From Parasponia andersonii (taxonomy: Eukaryota > Streptophyta > Magnoliopsida > Rosales > Cannabaceae), in contig JXTB01000047.1 of NCBI GenBank assembly GCA_002914805.1, forward strand, positions 683,829 through 747,828: DNA of 64,000 nucleotides, given 5' to 3'. Under the pieces are notes generated by a model that saw nothing but the letters and a program-made list of their open reading frames with translations, searched no databases and was not told where the DNA came from. This document shows positions 50,345 to 61,479 of this stretch, piece after piece. How positions within the stretch are numbered: the stretch's first letter is position 1; each line of letters opens with the position of its first letter. A program made the translations under genes and the position numbers.

Positions 50345-50468
50345 GAGGCCAGCCCAAGGTGGGGTCCGCTTGGCAGCTACGCTTAACCGAATCTTCTCTT
50401 CTAATGCTAAACTCGTTGCTGAAGCATGGAGATGGGAGATCGGAACGTATGTTAGGAGGATGAAATAA

Positions 50469-50940
50469 GATGACGGGGTTTAATCTTTGGTATTTCGTAT
50501 GTTATGTGCAGGGAATAAAACGTACTGAGTGTGGTCGTTTTGACCTATGTTTGTTTTTCTGGTTAATTTTTGTTGCTAACTACGTTTGGTTTGCCTTGCG
50601 TAAAGTCTAGTTCGGTTGTTTTAAGCTGTATATGTTCCCCGAACGTGAGACCTTGAACAATAGTACTTATATCCTCCTCTATAGTTCTATGTTGTTGTCA
50701 ACTCTTTCAAGAAAGTATGCTTGAGACATATTATATATTGCATGTTATATATTGCTAGTTGTTGACTTCAACGTAGCTAGATATAGCTATAGCTATTTCA
50801 ATAAATTTGCTGTGTGTCCTATGCCCTATAGAATATATATGTGCCATCTTGCTTGTGTTAAAAAGTCGTTTTTATTTGACTACTACATGAAACTAGTTAA
50901 CATAAGCTGTGTTTACTAATTCGTAGATCTAGTTCTGTAA
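50469..50940 (+). other. 3' flank of the nuclease pseudogene
   Basis: Follows the TAA stop at 50466-50468 and is probably its old 3' UTR. No other feature seen. Confidence 0.5.
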
Positions 50941-50944
50941 CTAC

Positions 50945-51745
50945 GCCCATAAATCCAATAAGAAAAATTCCATCATAATTCAAGATCTTTCTCGAAATAG
51001 GATGCTCCAATGCTAACACCAAAACCTACCATATCCTATACGTTGATTATCCCGTAAGCAGAACCATAATAAACTAGTAATAACTAGAAAGTGAAATAAC
51101 TTTCAGTTTCTGCTTTTAGTGGGGCAACCAAGCCGTCTATCTTGTAATTGATACCAACATCAGCGGCAAGACTTGCAGAAAGCTAATTTTTCCTCGCTAC
51201 CTGGTGATCAAGATCAAAGTACATGAATACATGTTCAGCTAGAACTGCTGTGATAAACACTCGCTCTTTTTGAATTGCAAATATACCAATGCCACTAGAG
51301 CCCCCATGAACCTGAGTTTCAAATAGTTGCATATAGGTAAAACAAAACGAAGTCATTCATTTCTAAGAAAAGAATATAAAGTTGACTGATTTATCATTTA
51401 GGCAAAATGTGGTACAGATCTGTTGATAACATCAATGGAATCACATCCAAAAGTGCTAACAAACATTGTGTAATTCATGATCCCAACTGGACCACCATAA
51501 CAATCAAGTTGTTTTGGGTATCACCAGACTAAGCAATAATGCATCAAGAAAAATAAAATGGGCTTCAAATGTATACCAGAAGTGATTCCCCAGCAGTAAG
51601 GTGACTTGCCATGAATATGGTGGACCAAACAGTGCAGGCGACTTCAGGGAAAGCAGCAGCATCCTTCAAAGAAACATCAGGCGGCACTGGAAGAACTTGT
51701 CCCGCAGCACAGCCACCTTCTCCGAATACCCTCGTCCACTAATTG
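50945..51745 (-). pseudogene. Quinone oxidoreductase PIG3-like remnant (copy C)
   Basis: On the minus strand this has remnants of exon 2 (about 51745-51580, encoding SLKDAAAFPEVACTVWST), exon 3 (about 51315-51235), exon 4 (about 51215-51095) and exon 5 (about 51035-50945). Exons 1 and 6 are missing. Small deletions break exons 3, 4 and 5. Intron 2 still matches that of gene A (for example CTGGACCACCATAAC near 51490 and 2135), so this is a DNA-level duplicate, not a processed copy. It lies between the nuclease pseudogene and gene B. Confidence 0.88.
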
Positions 51746-52573
51746 AGCCCAAACTTCAGGGATGTATGAGCATATCGGCCTAGTTTGCATTTCTTATCGT
51801 TTCAACTTTCAAATATAAAACTGCATGTCACTTTTGAACTAAGTTTTCATTAAAGTTTAACAATGATATTTTGGTAAAGTTAATTGAAATTGGTGTTTGA
51901 CCTATAAAATGTATAAAACTGTTACAAATATTTTAATGGTGATAATAACCCAAACATAAGTTATAAATTAAAAAAAAATGAAATTACAAGTCATACATAA
52001 TTAACGAAAGAGACTAGGAAAATAAAGTGATATTCAAATGGGCAAATTCAGAATTAAAGACATGATAACTGGGCAGGATGACATAGTGTAGGATATGGCA
52101 TATGGTTCAGGTATACTTATTGGGCTACCCAACCCGCTAAAAGAAGTTAGTACAATTACCCTACCCATTTACCCTCGTACGAGTACTACCATATGGTTTT
52201 ACCCGTTAAAAATTGATGACAACTTTTTCTCATTTTCACCTATTAGCATATATCCATACATATCATGCAAAAATTAAAATCCAACACAATCAAATGCAAA
52301 ATTCATTGTCCGAGTGAAAATCATAAGGTAAAATAAGCATATATACTTTATACATATATACATTTATATGAAACATTCTTTTCCCTATCTACCACCTCTC
52401 TCCTTTTTTCTGAAATAGGAACTTAAATTCTTCACTTAAAGGCAAATCGGCAAGTAAGAAAGCAGAAATACAAACTCGAAGCCAAAACAATCCTCAGATG
52501 AGGAAAGCCCTCTTGAGTATGCATCACAAGTTTGCACACATCAAACGTTGTGTCCTTAACAACAGTCGTGGAA
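51746..52573. other. Spacer between copy C and gene B
   Basis: No gene seen. A TTGGGCTACCCAACCCGCTA-type motif near 52120 and CTACCC/TACCCG words resemble the edges of GC-ended hAT-type elements, but no pair of ends was found. Confidence 0.4.
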
Positions 52574-54641
52574 TCATGGAATGAGCAGTATTTTTCCTAT
52601 GTGGCTGCTAGTTTCCAAGAGCTGCTGAGCTTCCGCTGCTTCAGATAATTGGAAAGTTTTGTAGACGACAGGTTTCACCTTACCAGCCGCTATGGCAGGC
52701 CAAACATTCTTCTCCACTTCACTGACAACTAGTGCTTTGTTTTCTGGACATCTTAGTCGTAAGCCAGCGGCTGTGCCATCTTTTCTGGACATCTTAGTCG
52801 TAAGCCAGCGGCTGTGCCATCACACACAACCAACATATGATCATAAAGGTATATCACATACTAAACAAAGGATAATAACACTAGAACAGAACATATTCAT
52901 TTGCTTTATCTACCTATCACGGTAAGGATTAAGATCCCGTGGCTCACACACTATTACATTCAATAGGAAAAACAGGAGGAAAAAAAAAAAAAGAAGAATA
53001 GAGGATATGACATAGGTCAGAGAAACCAAATCCAACAAAGACCAAATATATGGTACCAAATTTCAATACATATAGTAATACTAATACCTTGCACGGTGAG
53101 GCGCTTTGGAAACAAAGCACGGAGATCTAATTCTGTAACTGATCCACCAATAGTGCCAATAACAAAAAGCCTTCCATCATAATTCAAGCTCTCAAGATTT
53201 TTCTTGAAATAGGGTGCTCCCATGATATCGAGAATAACATCGACGCCTACCATTTCCTACTTGTTAATTATGTTTACAACATAATTGGAAAACGCAGATT
53301 GCAGACACACAACTAGAAAGTACCTTTCCCCCCAGTTTCTTCCTTTACTCGGGCAACAAAGTCCTCTGTCTTGTAATTGATACAAACATCAGCTCCAAGA
53401 TTCTTGCATGAAGCTAATTTTTCATCACTACCTGGTGATCAAGATCCAAGTATATGAACACAACAGAAACTGCAATTATGTCATAAGATAAACAAGTTCA
53501 GCAAGACCTGCTGTGACAAAAACTCTAGCTCCTTGGTATTTAGCAATCTGAATTGCAAAAGTACCAATGCCACTAGAGCCCCCATGAACCTGTATGTTGA
53601 TTAGTATCCCGGATCAGAAAACTCAGTATCAATCAAAACAAGAAAAAGTAATCTAATATATCAGGTAGTCTACACAAGGTAGAGTCGTTGACAAATATCC
53701 ATAAAATAACATCATATAATTCTAACTAAAATCAAGTTAAGACGTTTCACCTACCAAAAAAGGAATCTCCTTTGAGTTTGATAAATAGTTACTATCCCAA
53801 TTGGGTTGTTTAACTTGCTTTTAACACCATACAAAATAGTTAAAAAGTTGCCAAAAACGATTACCTAACAGTGGGAAAAAAAGGGTAATTGAACTTATCA
53901 ATTTAGGCTACATTTGATACAGAGTTATTAATTAACATAAAAAATACTTACCAACATCAAAGTTAAGACATTTCACTTACGGTTCCCGGGAAAAAAAAAA
54001 GGGCGAAATCCTGGATCCAATAATTACTAAAAGCTGTACATAATCTCTTGTGAGATTGATAGACCATTACTATCCAAATTGAGTTGTCCGTAACACCAAA
54101 CTAAAAATGAGCTTAAAAGGATACCAAAAAGGATTCCCCAGCAGAGAGGCGACTTTTCATGAAAACAGTGGACCAAACTGTGCAAGCCACCTCAGGGAAA
54201 GCAGCAGCATCCTTCAAAGAAACACCAGCCGGGACCGGGAGAACTTGGGCAGCAGGCGCAGCCACTTTCTCGGCATACCCTCCATCATAAACAAGACAAC
54301 ACACCTGTTTCAATGGGCCAAAAATAGTTTGGTCTTTTAAGGTTGTGGGAGTCATTGAACCAGAGATTCAGGGACCAAAAGAAAAGAACCTGGTCGCCAA
54401 CTTTCCAACGGGAAACATCTTTGCCGACGGTTTCGACGATTCCAGAAGCTTCGACTCCTGGAATGGGGATGGAGCCCCTGGGAGGATGGTGTAGACCCCT
54501 TTTCTGAAGGGTATCGGCTCGGTTGAGGGCTGAGGCTGTGATCTTGATGAGGACCTCATGGTCCTTGGGGACAGGGTCTGGTACGTCTTGAAGCTGCAGT
54601 GGCTCTGGGTCGTCGTATGCGGTTATCACTATCGCCTTCAT
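52574..54641 (-). CDS. Quinone oxidoreductase PIG3-like (gene B), six exons
   Basis: Tandem paralogue of gene A with the same predicted NADPH:quinone reductase activity. Exons on the minus strand: 54641-54390, 54304-54125, 53589-53508, 53431-53324, 53246-53088, 52770-52574. Lengths are identical to gene A (252/180/82/108/159/197) and all junctions are GT-AG, giving 325 residues. The start MKAIVITAYDD at 54641 fits both the family and gene A. The NADPH loop HGGSSGIGTFAIQIAKY is at about 146-162, and the C-terminus is HIGKILLIP. The last acceptor is duplicated (52740-52821). Only the downstream acceptor (exon starting 52770) keeps the frame. Use of the upstream one would stop after about 279 residues. 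The protein looks intact, but correct splicing is unproven. Confidence 0.9.
52740..52821 (-). repeat. 41-bp exact tandem duplication across the exon 6 acceptor of gene B
   Basis: 52740-52780 and 52781-52821 are identical. Each contains the acceptor text GATGGCACAG on the minus strand followed by CCGCTGGCTTACGACTAAG. Gene A has a single copy at the same place. Confidence 0.97.
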
Positions 54642-55660
54642 CCTTTCCTCCTTTTAAAACCAGTATTGATTAGAGTAGAGCAGAGCAGAGAGAGTCAGAG
54701 AAAGACCGAAATGGCAACGAGTTGACTTTTTTTCTTTTTTCGTTCAAACAAATGATTGTACTTGAATTGTTGGATGTATTGAGAATTCTAGTACTACTGT
54801 CAGAGGCATTTTTTCCTCCTCGCGCTAGGATCCCCTGTCGGATTTGTTTGTTCATTCCTCTGTTCAGCCTCTAATTATTTGACACATCATTCAGTATTTT
54901 ATTTCCCAAACTCCACAGACACTACAAGTGAGCCGTTAATGACCAAAAAAAAACATGAAACAAATCCAGATACAATGCACGATTACTACCACCTAATACT
55001 CCATCATTGAATACTACACCAACCACTAAATATTCTAATGCCAGAAAAGTTAAAACGTATCAACAGTAAGTTAGCTTTATTTTTTTTTTCTTTTTTTTTT
55101 TTTAAAAAGATTATTTTAATGAAAAGAAAAAATTATACAAAGATCATCCTCAAATTTTTGTCCCTCCAATTTCACCAAGAAGCTAACATGAAACAGTCTT
55201 TTCTGTTTCACATTATTCCTAATCTTATATTTACGTTTCTTAATCTGGTTAGAATCAGAGTTTCAAATGAAAGATTTACTTCGCAATTTCTGTTTTCCAT
55301 AAGAAGAAGTAAAAAACTGCGAAACTGGGACAAATATTTCCATTCCTCTCTTTTCGCTCACCACCCAGACAGGAGCCGCATCGTCCATGGTCTGAAAATT
55401 TGATCTTTGTAGATTACATGTGAAACGTATTATGATTGATATGGAGATGAATCCATTTCCGCGTTTCGCATAGTTTTCATTCAAGTAAGCTGTATGTGAA
55501 AAAATTTGAGGGAAATAAGCTAGAAATACATGCTTTATTCTCTCATATTGAAGCCTAAAGTAAGCATGGCTATCTGCGCACATCATCATCAAACATTGTC
55601 TCACAAAAGCATTCATGAAATCATTGAACAAGCGGTATTTTTACTATATGTTTGCTTCTT
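54642..55660. other. Spacer between gene B and copy D
   Basis: Holds the 5' flank of gene B (54642 to about 54900) and, from about 55180, sequence matching the 3' flank of gene A. T-runs lie at 55080-55105. A degraded AATAAA-like signal for copy D is near 55540. No independent gene seen. Confidence 0.55.
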
Positions 55661-56975
55661 TCCTTTAGCCAGCTAGTGAGCCTCTGCTGCTTCAGATAAA
55701 GGGAAATATTTGTAGATCACAGGTTTCACCTTGCCAGCCACAATAGCAGGCCACACATTCTTCTCCAATGCTATCCAGAATAAAATCAACACCTACCATA
55801 ACCTTTATCTTAGTTTTATGTTTTTCTCAACCACAGAACAGGAGAATAATGTTCGCAGAACCATCGGTAACAAGTAACAACTAGAAAGTGAAGTACGTGT
55901 ACCTTTCCCACCAGTTTCTTCTTTTACACGGGCAACGAAGTCCTCTGTCTTGTAATCGATAGCAACAATATCAGCACCAAGATTCTTGCAAAAAGCTAAT
56001 ATTTCCTCTCGCTACCTGGTGATCAGGATCGAAGTACATGAATACATGGAAACTTGCTGTTATGTCATAATACAAAAACAAGTTCTGCTAGACCTGCTGT
56101 GACAAATACTCTTGCTCCACGGCATTTAGCTATGTGAATAGAAAATGTGCCAATGCCACTTGACCGTGAACCTGAGTTTAAAATAGTTGCTGCCATCAAG
56201 AACCTCACCACGTCTGTAAAACAATACTAACTCACTCATTTCTTAAGAAACAATATAAAGTCGTATAATTTTTCATTTAGGCAACATGTGATACAGTGAT
56301 GTTGATAACATCAAGGAATTCACATCCCATAGTACTAACAAACATTGTGCAATTCAGTATCCCAACTGGACCACCATAACTTTCGAGTTGATTTGGGTAA
56401 CACCGTACTAAGCAATAATGCATCAGAAAGATAATTTGAGCTTAAAAACAATACCAAAAGTGATTCCCAAGCAGTGAGGCGATTGCTCATGAAAGTGGTA
56501 GACCAAACAGTGCAGGCGACCTCTGGGAAAGCCGCAACATTCTTCAAAGAAACACCATGAGACACCGGAGCTACTTGTCCAGCAGGTAGGGATGGCAAAA
56601 ATACCCGACCGGGCGGGACACCGCGGTGCTCTGCCCCATCGGGGAAGTCGGGGCAGTATGCAGGGTGGTAAACCCACCCCAATTAAAAGATTTCTCCACT
56701 TATTTTTTTTTAAATAAAAACTCTAAATTAAATTTTTGAAATTTTTTTTTCTTCGTACCATTTTTTTCTTTTATCTTTTCTGGTTAAAATTTTTTTTTTC
56801 ATTAAGTAATTTTATTTATAACGTAAATATACAGTGTAATGACTTACTGTATATCTATCTAGTATATATATATATAGTATGCATAATAATTTTAACCCTA
56901 AATGTAATTAAGAAAGTGAAGGAGAATAGAGTTTAGTTTAAATCTCCGTTTGGAGTATTGTAAGTAAGTTTTGAA

Positions 56976-57010
<35 letters not shown>

Positions 57011-57905
57011 ACATATACTTTTTTTTCTGGGAGCTTTAGAATTATAAGATGTAAAACGGAAATCAATTAGCATTATTATTATTAATAAATTATTATTTCT
57101 AGAATTTTGATAATTTTATTCTATATAGATTTTTTTTGGATTACATTCCTATTTAGATTAGGAATTTTCTTTTAGTCTTTTCAAATATCAATTAGGATTT
57201 CAACATTTAAAATAAGGCTTATACTCACGTGTAAACAACATAATATCAGGTTTAAAAATTAGTAATTCTGTCATTCTTTTTATTTATTTTTTAGAATCTC
57301 TTTATTTTACTTGACATTATGTTTAAGTATTTAGGAGGAAAAGATATTCATAAATTTCATTTATAATCAATTTATGTGAAAACCAGTTCTTTTTTATTTG
57401 TATTTGGCTTTTTTTTTTCTCTTTTTCACCAAAAGCTATAAAATACTTCTATTTTTTTGAAAAACAACCAACATGTCGGATGTTAGCAGTGGTGAATAAC
57501 CAGTCTATTGAGGATAAGTCAACAATAAGTGATTTTCAGATTTTATAGGTTTGGACAGTTATTATATTTTTGAATCAAAGTTCTCAACGATTAAAAGATG
57601 CAAATGTTTTCTAACTTTAATTAAAAAATAATGATTAATATTAAAAATCATTTTTTTCAAGTTCAAAGAAAAAGAAAAAATAATTTAAAAAAAAACATAA
57701 ACATAAACGTGGCGGTGGAGTGGGGCAAGGCATCGCTGGCCTATCTTGCCCCGACGTGGCGGTGCCTCGCCCTGCTCCTCCGCTAAGTGGGGCGGGGCAA
57801 TTGCCGATGCAGGGTGTAGCGGGTTTCAAACTCGCCCCGCCTTGCCGTATTTACATTCTTACCAGTAGGCACAACCATCTTCTCCACATACCTTCCTCCA
57901 CTAAG
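55661..57905 (-). pseudogene. Quinone oxidoreductase PIG3-like remnant (copy D)
   Basis: On the minus strand it has remnants of exon 2 (57905-57862 and 56586 to about 56455, split by an inserted element), exon 3 (about 56195-56095), exon 4 (about 56025-55905), a short piece of exon 5 (about 55800-55767) fused directly to part of exon 6 (about 55766-55675). Exon 1 is missing. The deletion between exons 5 and 6 removes the splice site and most of both exons. Its 3' flank down to about 55180 resembles that of gene A, so copy D probably derives from an A-like gene. A copia fragment starts at its truncated 5' side (57905). Confidence 0.88.
56587..57861. mobile_element. hAT-like non-autonomous element in copy D
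   Basis: Inserted in exon 2 of copy D. It begins TAGGGATGGCAAAAATAC and ends with the loosely complementary GTATTTACATTCTTA, with GC-rich subterminal blocks on both sides (GGGCGGGAC and CCCCGCC words). The 8-bp target duplication CCAGCAGG / CCAGTAGG lies at 56579-56586 and 57862-57869 with one mismatch. An 8-bp duplication and a TAGGGATGGCAA end are typical of the hAT superfamily. 1275 bp, no transposase frame. Also contains an AT microsatellite at about 56980-57010. Confidence 0.8.
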
Positions 57906-58935
57906 TAGATCTTTTATTATCTAGACATCCAACATGATCAGAGTTAGAATATCTCACGATCTTCAAATAATCAGATCTTCTATAGATGACCATGTAATCA
58001 TTTGTTATATGTTAATATCATAAAATCTTCTTTATTGTTGTCTAGTGATTTATACTAGGGTTGCTTAGATATCTACCTAACATTCCAAATATGTATGCTA
58101 TATTTGGACGCGTACATCAGACTCCTTATTGTTGATATATAAGGGTTCTTCTTCATTTCCTTAGCTTCAAATTCATTCTTGGGGTATTGAATGAAACTAA
58201 ATTTATCACCTTTAGCAATGGGTGTATCTTCTAGAGTACAATTTGGTCATATTAAACTTTTCAAGCACTTTTATTAATATAACTCTTTTGTGATAACCCA
58301 AAGATACCTTGAGAATAATCTTGGTATATCTTTATTCTTAGTACAAAAGAAGCATCCCCAAGATCTTTCATCTCAAATTTATTTGATAGAAATATTCTAG
58401 TATCGTGCAATAAGCCCATGTCATTGCCTACCAACAAAACTAGGAAGATACATTTGTTACAATGAACTTGTAAAAAATGCATCCATCTACTGAATTTTCC
58501 TCAAAACCAAACGAGAAAATTACTTGATAGAACTTATGATACTATTGACGGAAAGCTTGTTTGAGATTATAAATGGATTTCTTTAGTTTATTGATCATAG
58601 AATTTGGATCTGCGATAACAAAGTTTTCTAGTTGTACCATATAAATGGTTTCCTTAATGCCACTATTGAGAAACGAAGTCTTTACATCCATCTAATGCAG
58701 CTTTAAATCAAAATGATCTATAAGGGCCATAATTATTCTGAGAGAGTCTTTAAAAGAAAATGAAGAGAAAATCTCTTCATATTCAATGCATTCTTTTTGA
58801 GTGAAACCCTTGCAACTACACAAGCTTTATCTTTCTTGATATTACCTTTTGAATCCTTCTTAGTTTTAAAAACTTGTTTACAACTAATGGGCTTCTGATG
58901 AATAGGAGAGTTACCTCCAAATCAAGTACATTTTG
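57905..58935 (-). pseudogene. Tnt1-type copia RT-RNase H fragment
   Basis: The minus strand from about 58935 has a degraded RT lead. A readable stretch at 58482-58261 contains LVGNDMGLLHDT, FEMKDLGDASFVL and GLSQKSYINK. PIAKGDKFS lies near 58225 and RNase H-linked words run down to about 57910 (MLGRYLSNPS near 58060 in a broken frame). Many stops. No LTR at either side. Confidence 0.75.
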
Positions 58936-60055
58936 AGACTAAATATATTTTTTTTTCATTCTCAAGCATTTTTATTGGCTTGATGTATTTTTATTTATTT
59001 TCATAGTTCTTATGAATAAATAACAATTAAGGTGAATTTGCCTCAAATGGGTTTTTAAACTATTTAAATTGAATTTGAGTCCGATATAGACACAAAAAAA
59101 TGAAAATGAGATAAATTAAAGCTAATACAGAGAAATGGCACTCCTGGGAAGCCACAGTGTGTAGTAGCATGCAATAAGGCACGCAGCTGTGCCCCTAGGA
59201 GGCATTCTTGTGTCTTTAGGTAGAAAGAGGCATGCAACTACGCCCCTGGGAGGCGTGGTTATGCCTCTGATGCGTCCTAGATATGTTTTTAAGCCTTTTT
59301 AATGAGTTTGATAGCCCGGATTACTCCTTTCTCATAATCCAATGATGAAGATTTATTCATCCTTAAGTAGTGCTTAAATTTGACTTAGAATGAATCTTAA
59401 AAGAGGACGGAGGCACAAATGTTAGGTGTAGAAAATTGGAGAGAAAAACATACCAAATTCCTAGAGAGAAAATCTTAGAGTTATAGATTTCTTAGAGAAA
59501 TTTTGGGAAAGATTCTTGAATACTTGAAGATTTGAATCTCATCTTCACAAGAGTTTTTTTTCCCCTTCTCTCTACTCTAATCTCTCTTGAAATTTGTATT
59601 GGACATATTGTGAAATCTTGTTTGGATATTATGAACTTTTGTTGAGATTAGTAATGAATTCTATAAGCTTGCTTATATTTAATAAGTATAATTTGATTTT
59701 TCTTTTTTGATACATTGTTTTGATTATCTTGTTTATTATTGGTCTATTTCTATTGTCAATTGATTTATGTTTTTTCTTGCTTATTGCTTATAATTTCTTT
59801 GGCTAATGAATTAGTTGACTTTAGAATGTGATTTTGATACCCGGGAGACTACAATATGTTTTGGCATGAACACTTTCTAAATTATTGTTAAATATCTTTG
59901 TGAAACTAAAACAAGTTTGCAATAGCCAAAATATTCTTTTCAAATTGATTTCCAATGTTTTTAAAGTATTTAAAATCAGTTTAGAAATCAGTTTTTGAAA
60001 AATACCAAAAGCTATCAAAATCAGAAAAATGGCCAAATGCTGAAATTGTCAAAAT
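58936..60055 (+). other. LTR-like non-coding sequence with a short GC-rich repeat
   Basis: A 28-base motif, AGGCACGCAGCTGTGCCCC and so on, occurs at about 59188 and, slightly changed, about 59229. The following text (59370-59830) has the look of the transcribed part of a gypsy-type LTR, but I cannot fix its ends. No gene. Confidence 0.35.
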
Positions 60056-61090
60056 GAATAGGATTTTCAGTCTACCGAAAATGGCAGTGAAAAAAATAAT
60101 TCTGTTAAAATATGACCGTTGCAAAAGTGCTATTAACGGCTAACATTTTTTGTCGACCGAAAATACACTTTCGGTCTACTAAAAATGACAGAAAATGTAT
60201 CTAATGGTTATAAACGGCTAGTTTTCATATACGTTATAAATAGAAACTATTTTAAGACTTGAAGAAGACTTGGTATGAACCCAAATTATCATCCAACTAG
60301 TTTCAAAGCACAAAAGTCTATTATTTCATTGAATTAACTTTTAAATCATATTGAGCCAATCTTAGAGCATTTATTGTGCATTGCCAACTGAGTCTAAACA
60401 ACCCAATTTAGATGAGATTGCTACCGAAGTCTAAACAACCTGAGTGTAGATGAGGTTATCACTGGAGTCTAAACAATCTGTGAGTTAGTGAGAATGGCAC
60501 TATTGTTTAAACAATCTGTGTAGGTGACGATTAGTATTGGAGTCAAAACAATCTAAGATTTGGTATGATAAAGCTGGAGTTAAGACTATTATTAAGGCGT
60601 GGGTGAGCCTAAGAAGAATTCACTCTTTATAAAAGGGTTGATCAAACACATTATCTTGATCCGCTAGTGAAAAGCTCAAAGCAAGTTACCGAGGGCGTAA
60701 GACATAGGCAAACTATCGTGTTTGTCGAATCTCGTAAAAATCGAGTTTGTATTTTCTCTATCCCTACACTCTTTACTTTAATGTAAACTATTTGATTCTA
60801 TGTTTAATATTTATTATGTTTAATTGACTTGCTATTATTATTATATACTTTGTATTATTATTCATTTAGCTTATAAGTTTCAAAATAGTGGTCTATTGTT
60901 TTATATAGTGGAAAAGTTTCTTAAAAAGTTTTAAAACCTAATTAACCCTCCCTTTTAGACTGTCTATCTTGTGCTAACAAATTTAACACTCTTTGATTCG
61001 ACCCTTCTTGCCTTCATACTAGCTAGTTTTGATTTTTATTAGGACATGCTAGGTTAGTCAACATGAGGAGAAATATTATAAATAGTAAAA
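60056..61090 (+). mobile_element. Probable SIRE-type LTR fragment
   Basis: Contains TCTACCGAAAA and TCGACCGAAAA words (60070-60180). A short irregular repeat of AGTCTAAACAA(C/T)C follows (60391, 60428, 60476, about 60503, 60541). Then come GGTTGATCAAACACATTATC, GCAAGTTACCGAGGG and ATCGTGTTTGTCGAATCTCG, which I associate with LTRs of SIRE-like copia elements. Similar words occur at 36510-36575 downstream of a SIRE pol fragment. Family is inferred from memory of such LTRs. Confidence 0.4.
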
Positions 61091-61099
61091 TTTAGTTAA

Positions 61100-61479
61100 A
61101 TCAGATGACTAAATGTTTCAATTATCAAATTTTTGACACCATTACTAGGGATTGGCTTATTGAAGTTGTTAATATCGAGAGTAAATAACTTGATTTTAAT
61201 TTAGGCATTTATTTTCATATTTTATTTTTATTTTTATTTTTTTTATGTTTATTTTGTGATGTACTTAGAGATGGTAGATCCATAAGTCATCTTGTGATTT
61301 GCTCAACGAGAATCTGAATAGTTTCATTATGCATGGTAGAGATACAAAGAATTGCTCATGATATTTCCTCATTATGACTTCTCTTGGAAGTGTCAATTAT
61401 AAAATTTTCTCAACAACTTATGTGATAAAATAAGGATATAGGTGGAAAGAGGAGACTGTACTATTGCATTATTTCTAAC
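61100..61479 (+). other. Possible start of a gypsy internal region
   Basis: AATTTTTGACACCATTACTA at about 61128-61147 looks like a decayed form of the GGCGCCGTTGCCGGGG-type motif found just after the LTR of Athila/Tat-like elements. All changes are G to A or C to T. Gag-like text may follow at about 61270, but it is too broken to call. Confidence 0.35.

Larger units (their letters stand above)
36664..50468 (+). pseudogene. S1/P1-type (plant bifunctional) nuclease pseudogene
   Basis: Secreted zinc nucleases of this family cut single-stranded DNA and RNA, and use about nine zinc-binding residues. Visible exons: 36664-36838 (GYLSEEV, CSWPDDV, LHYSNTPD); 39066-39173 (CYDTAGKEDRCVTGAIYNYT); 39255-39308 (NLTEALLFLS); 39534-39617 (PLHIGFLGDK, RWYSTGTNL); 39720 to about 39813 (VWDEKIIESALTSFY); 39971-40038 (NNPTVCPDP); 40335-40408 (YASESITAACNYAYAN); 40946-40979, resumed at 50350-50468 (QGGVRLAATLNRIF, stop TAA). 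The first exon, with signal peptide and the N-terminal Trp and His ligands, is missing. Damage: the donor after 36838 reads CTGAGTAT instead of GTGAGTAT; exon 39255 has lost 2 bases; SHF reads SNF; NLHHVWD reads NLYRVWD, losing a His ligand; exon 40946 has a short deletion; copia-2 sits inside the last exon. Family and ligand roles are from general knowledge. Confidence 0.9.

Noticed and set aside
50143..50463. 106-codon plus-strand frame as a gene
   Set aside because: It spans the end of the copia-2 LTR and the last nuclease exon in the wrong frame.
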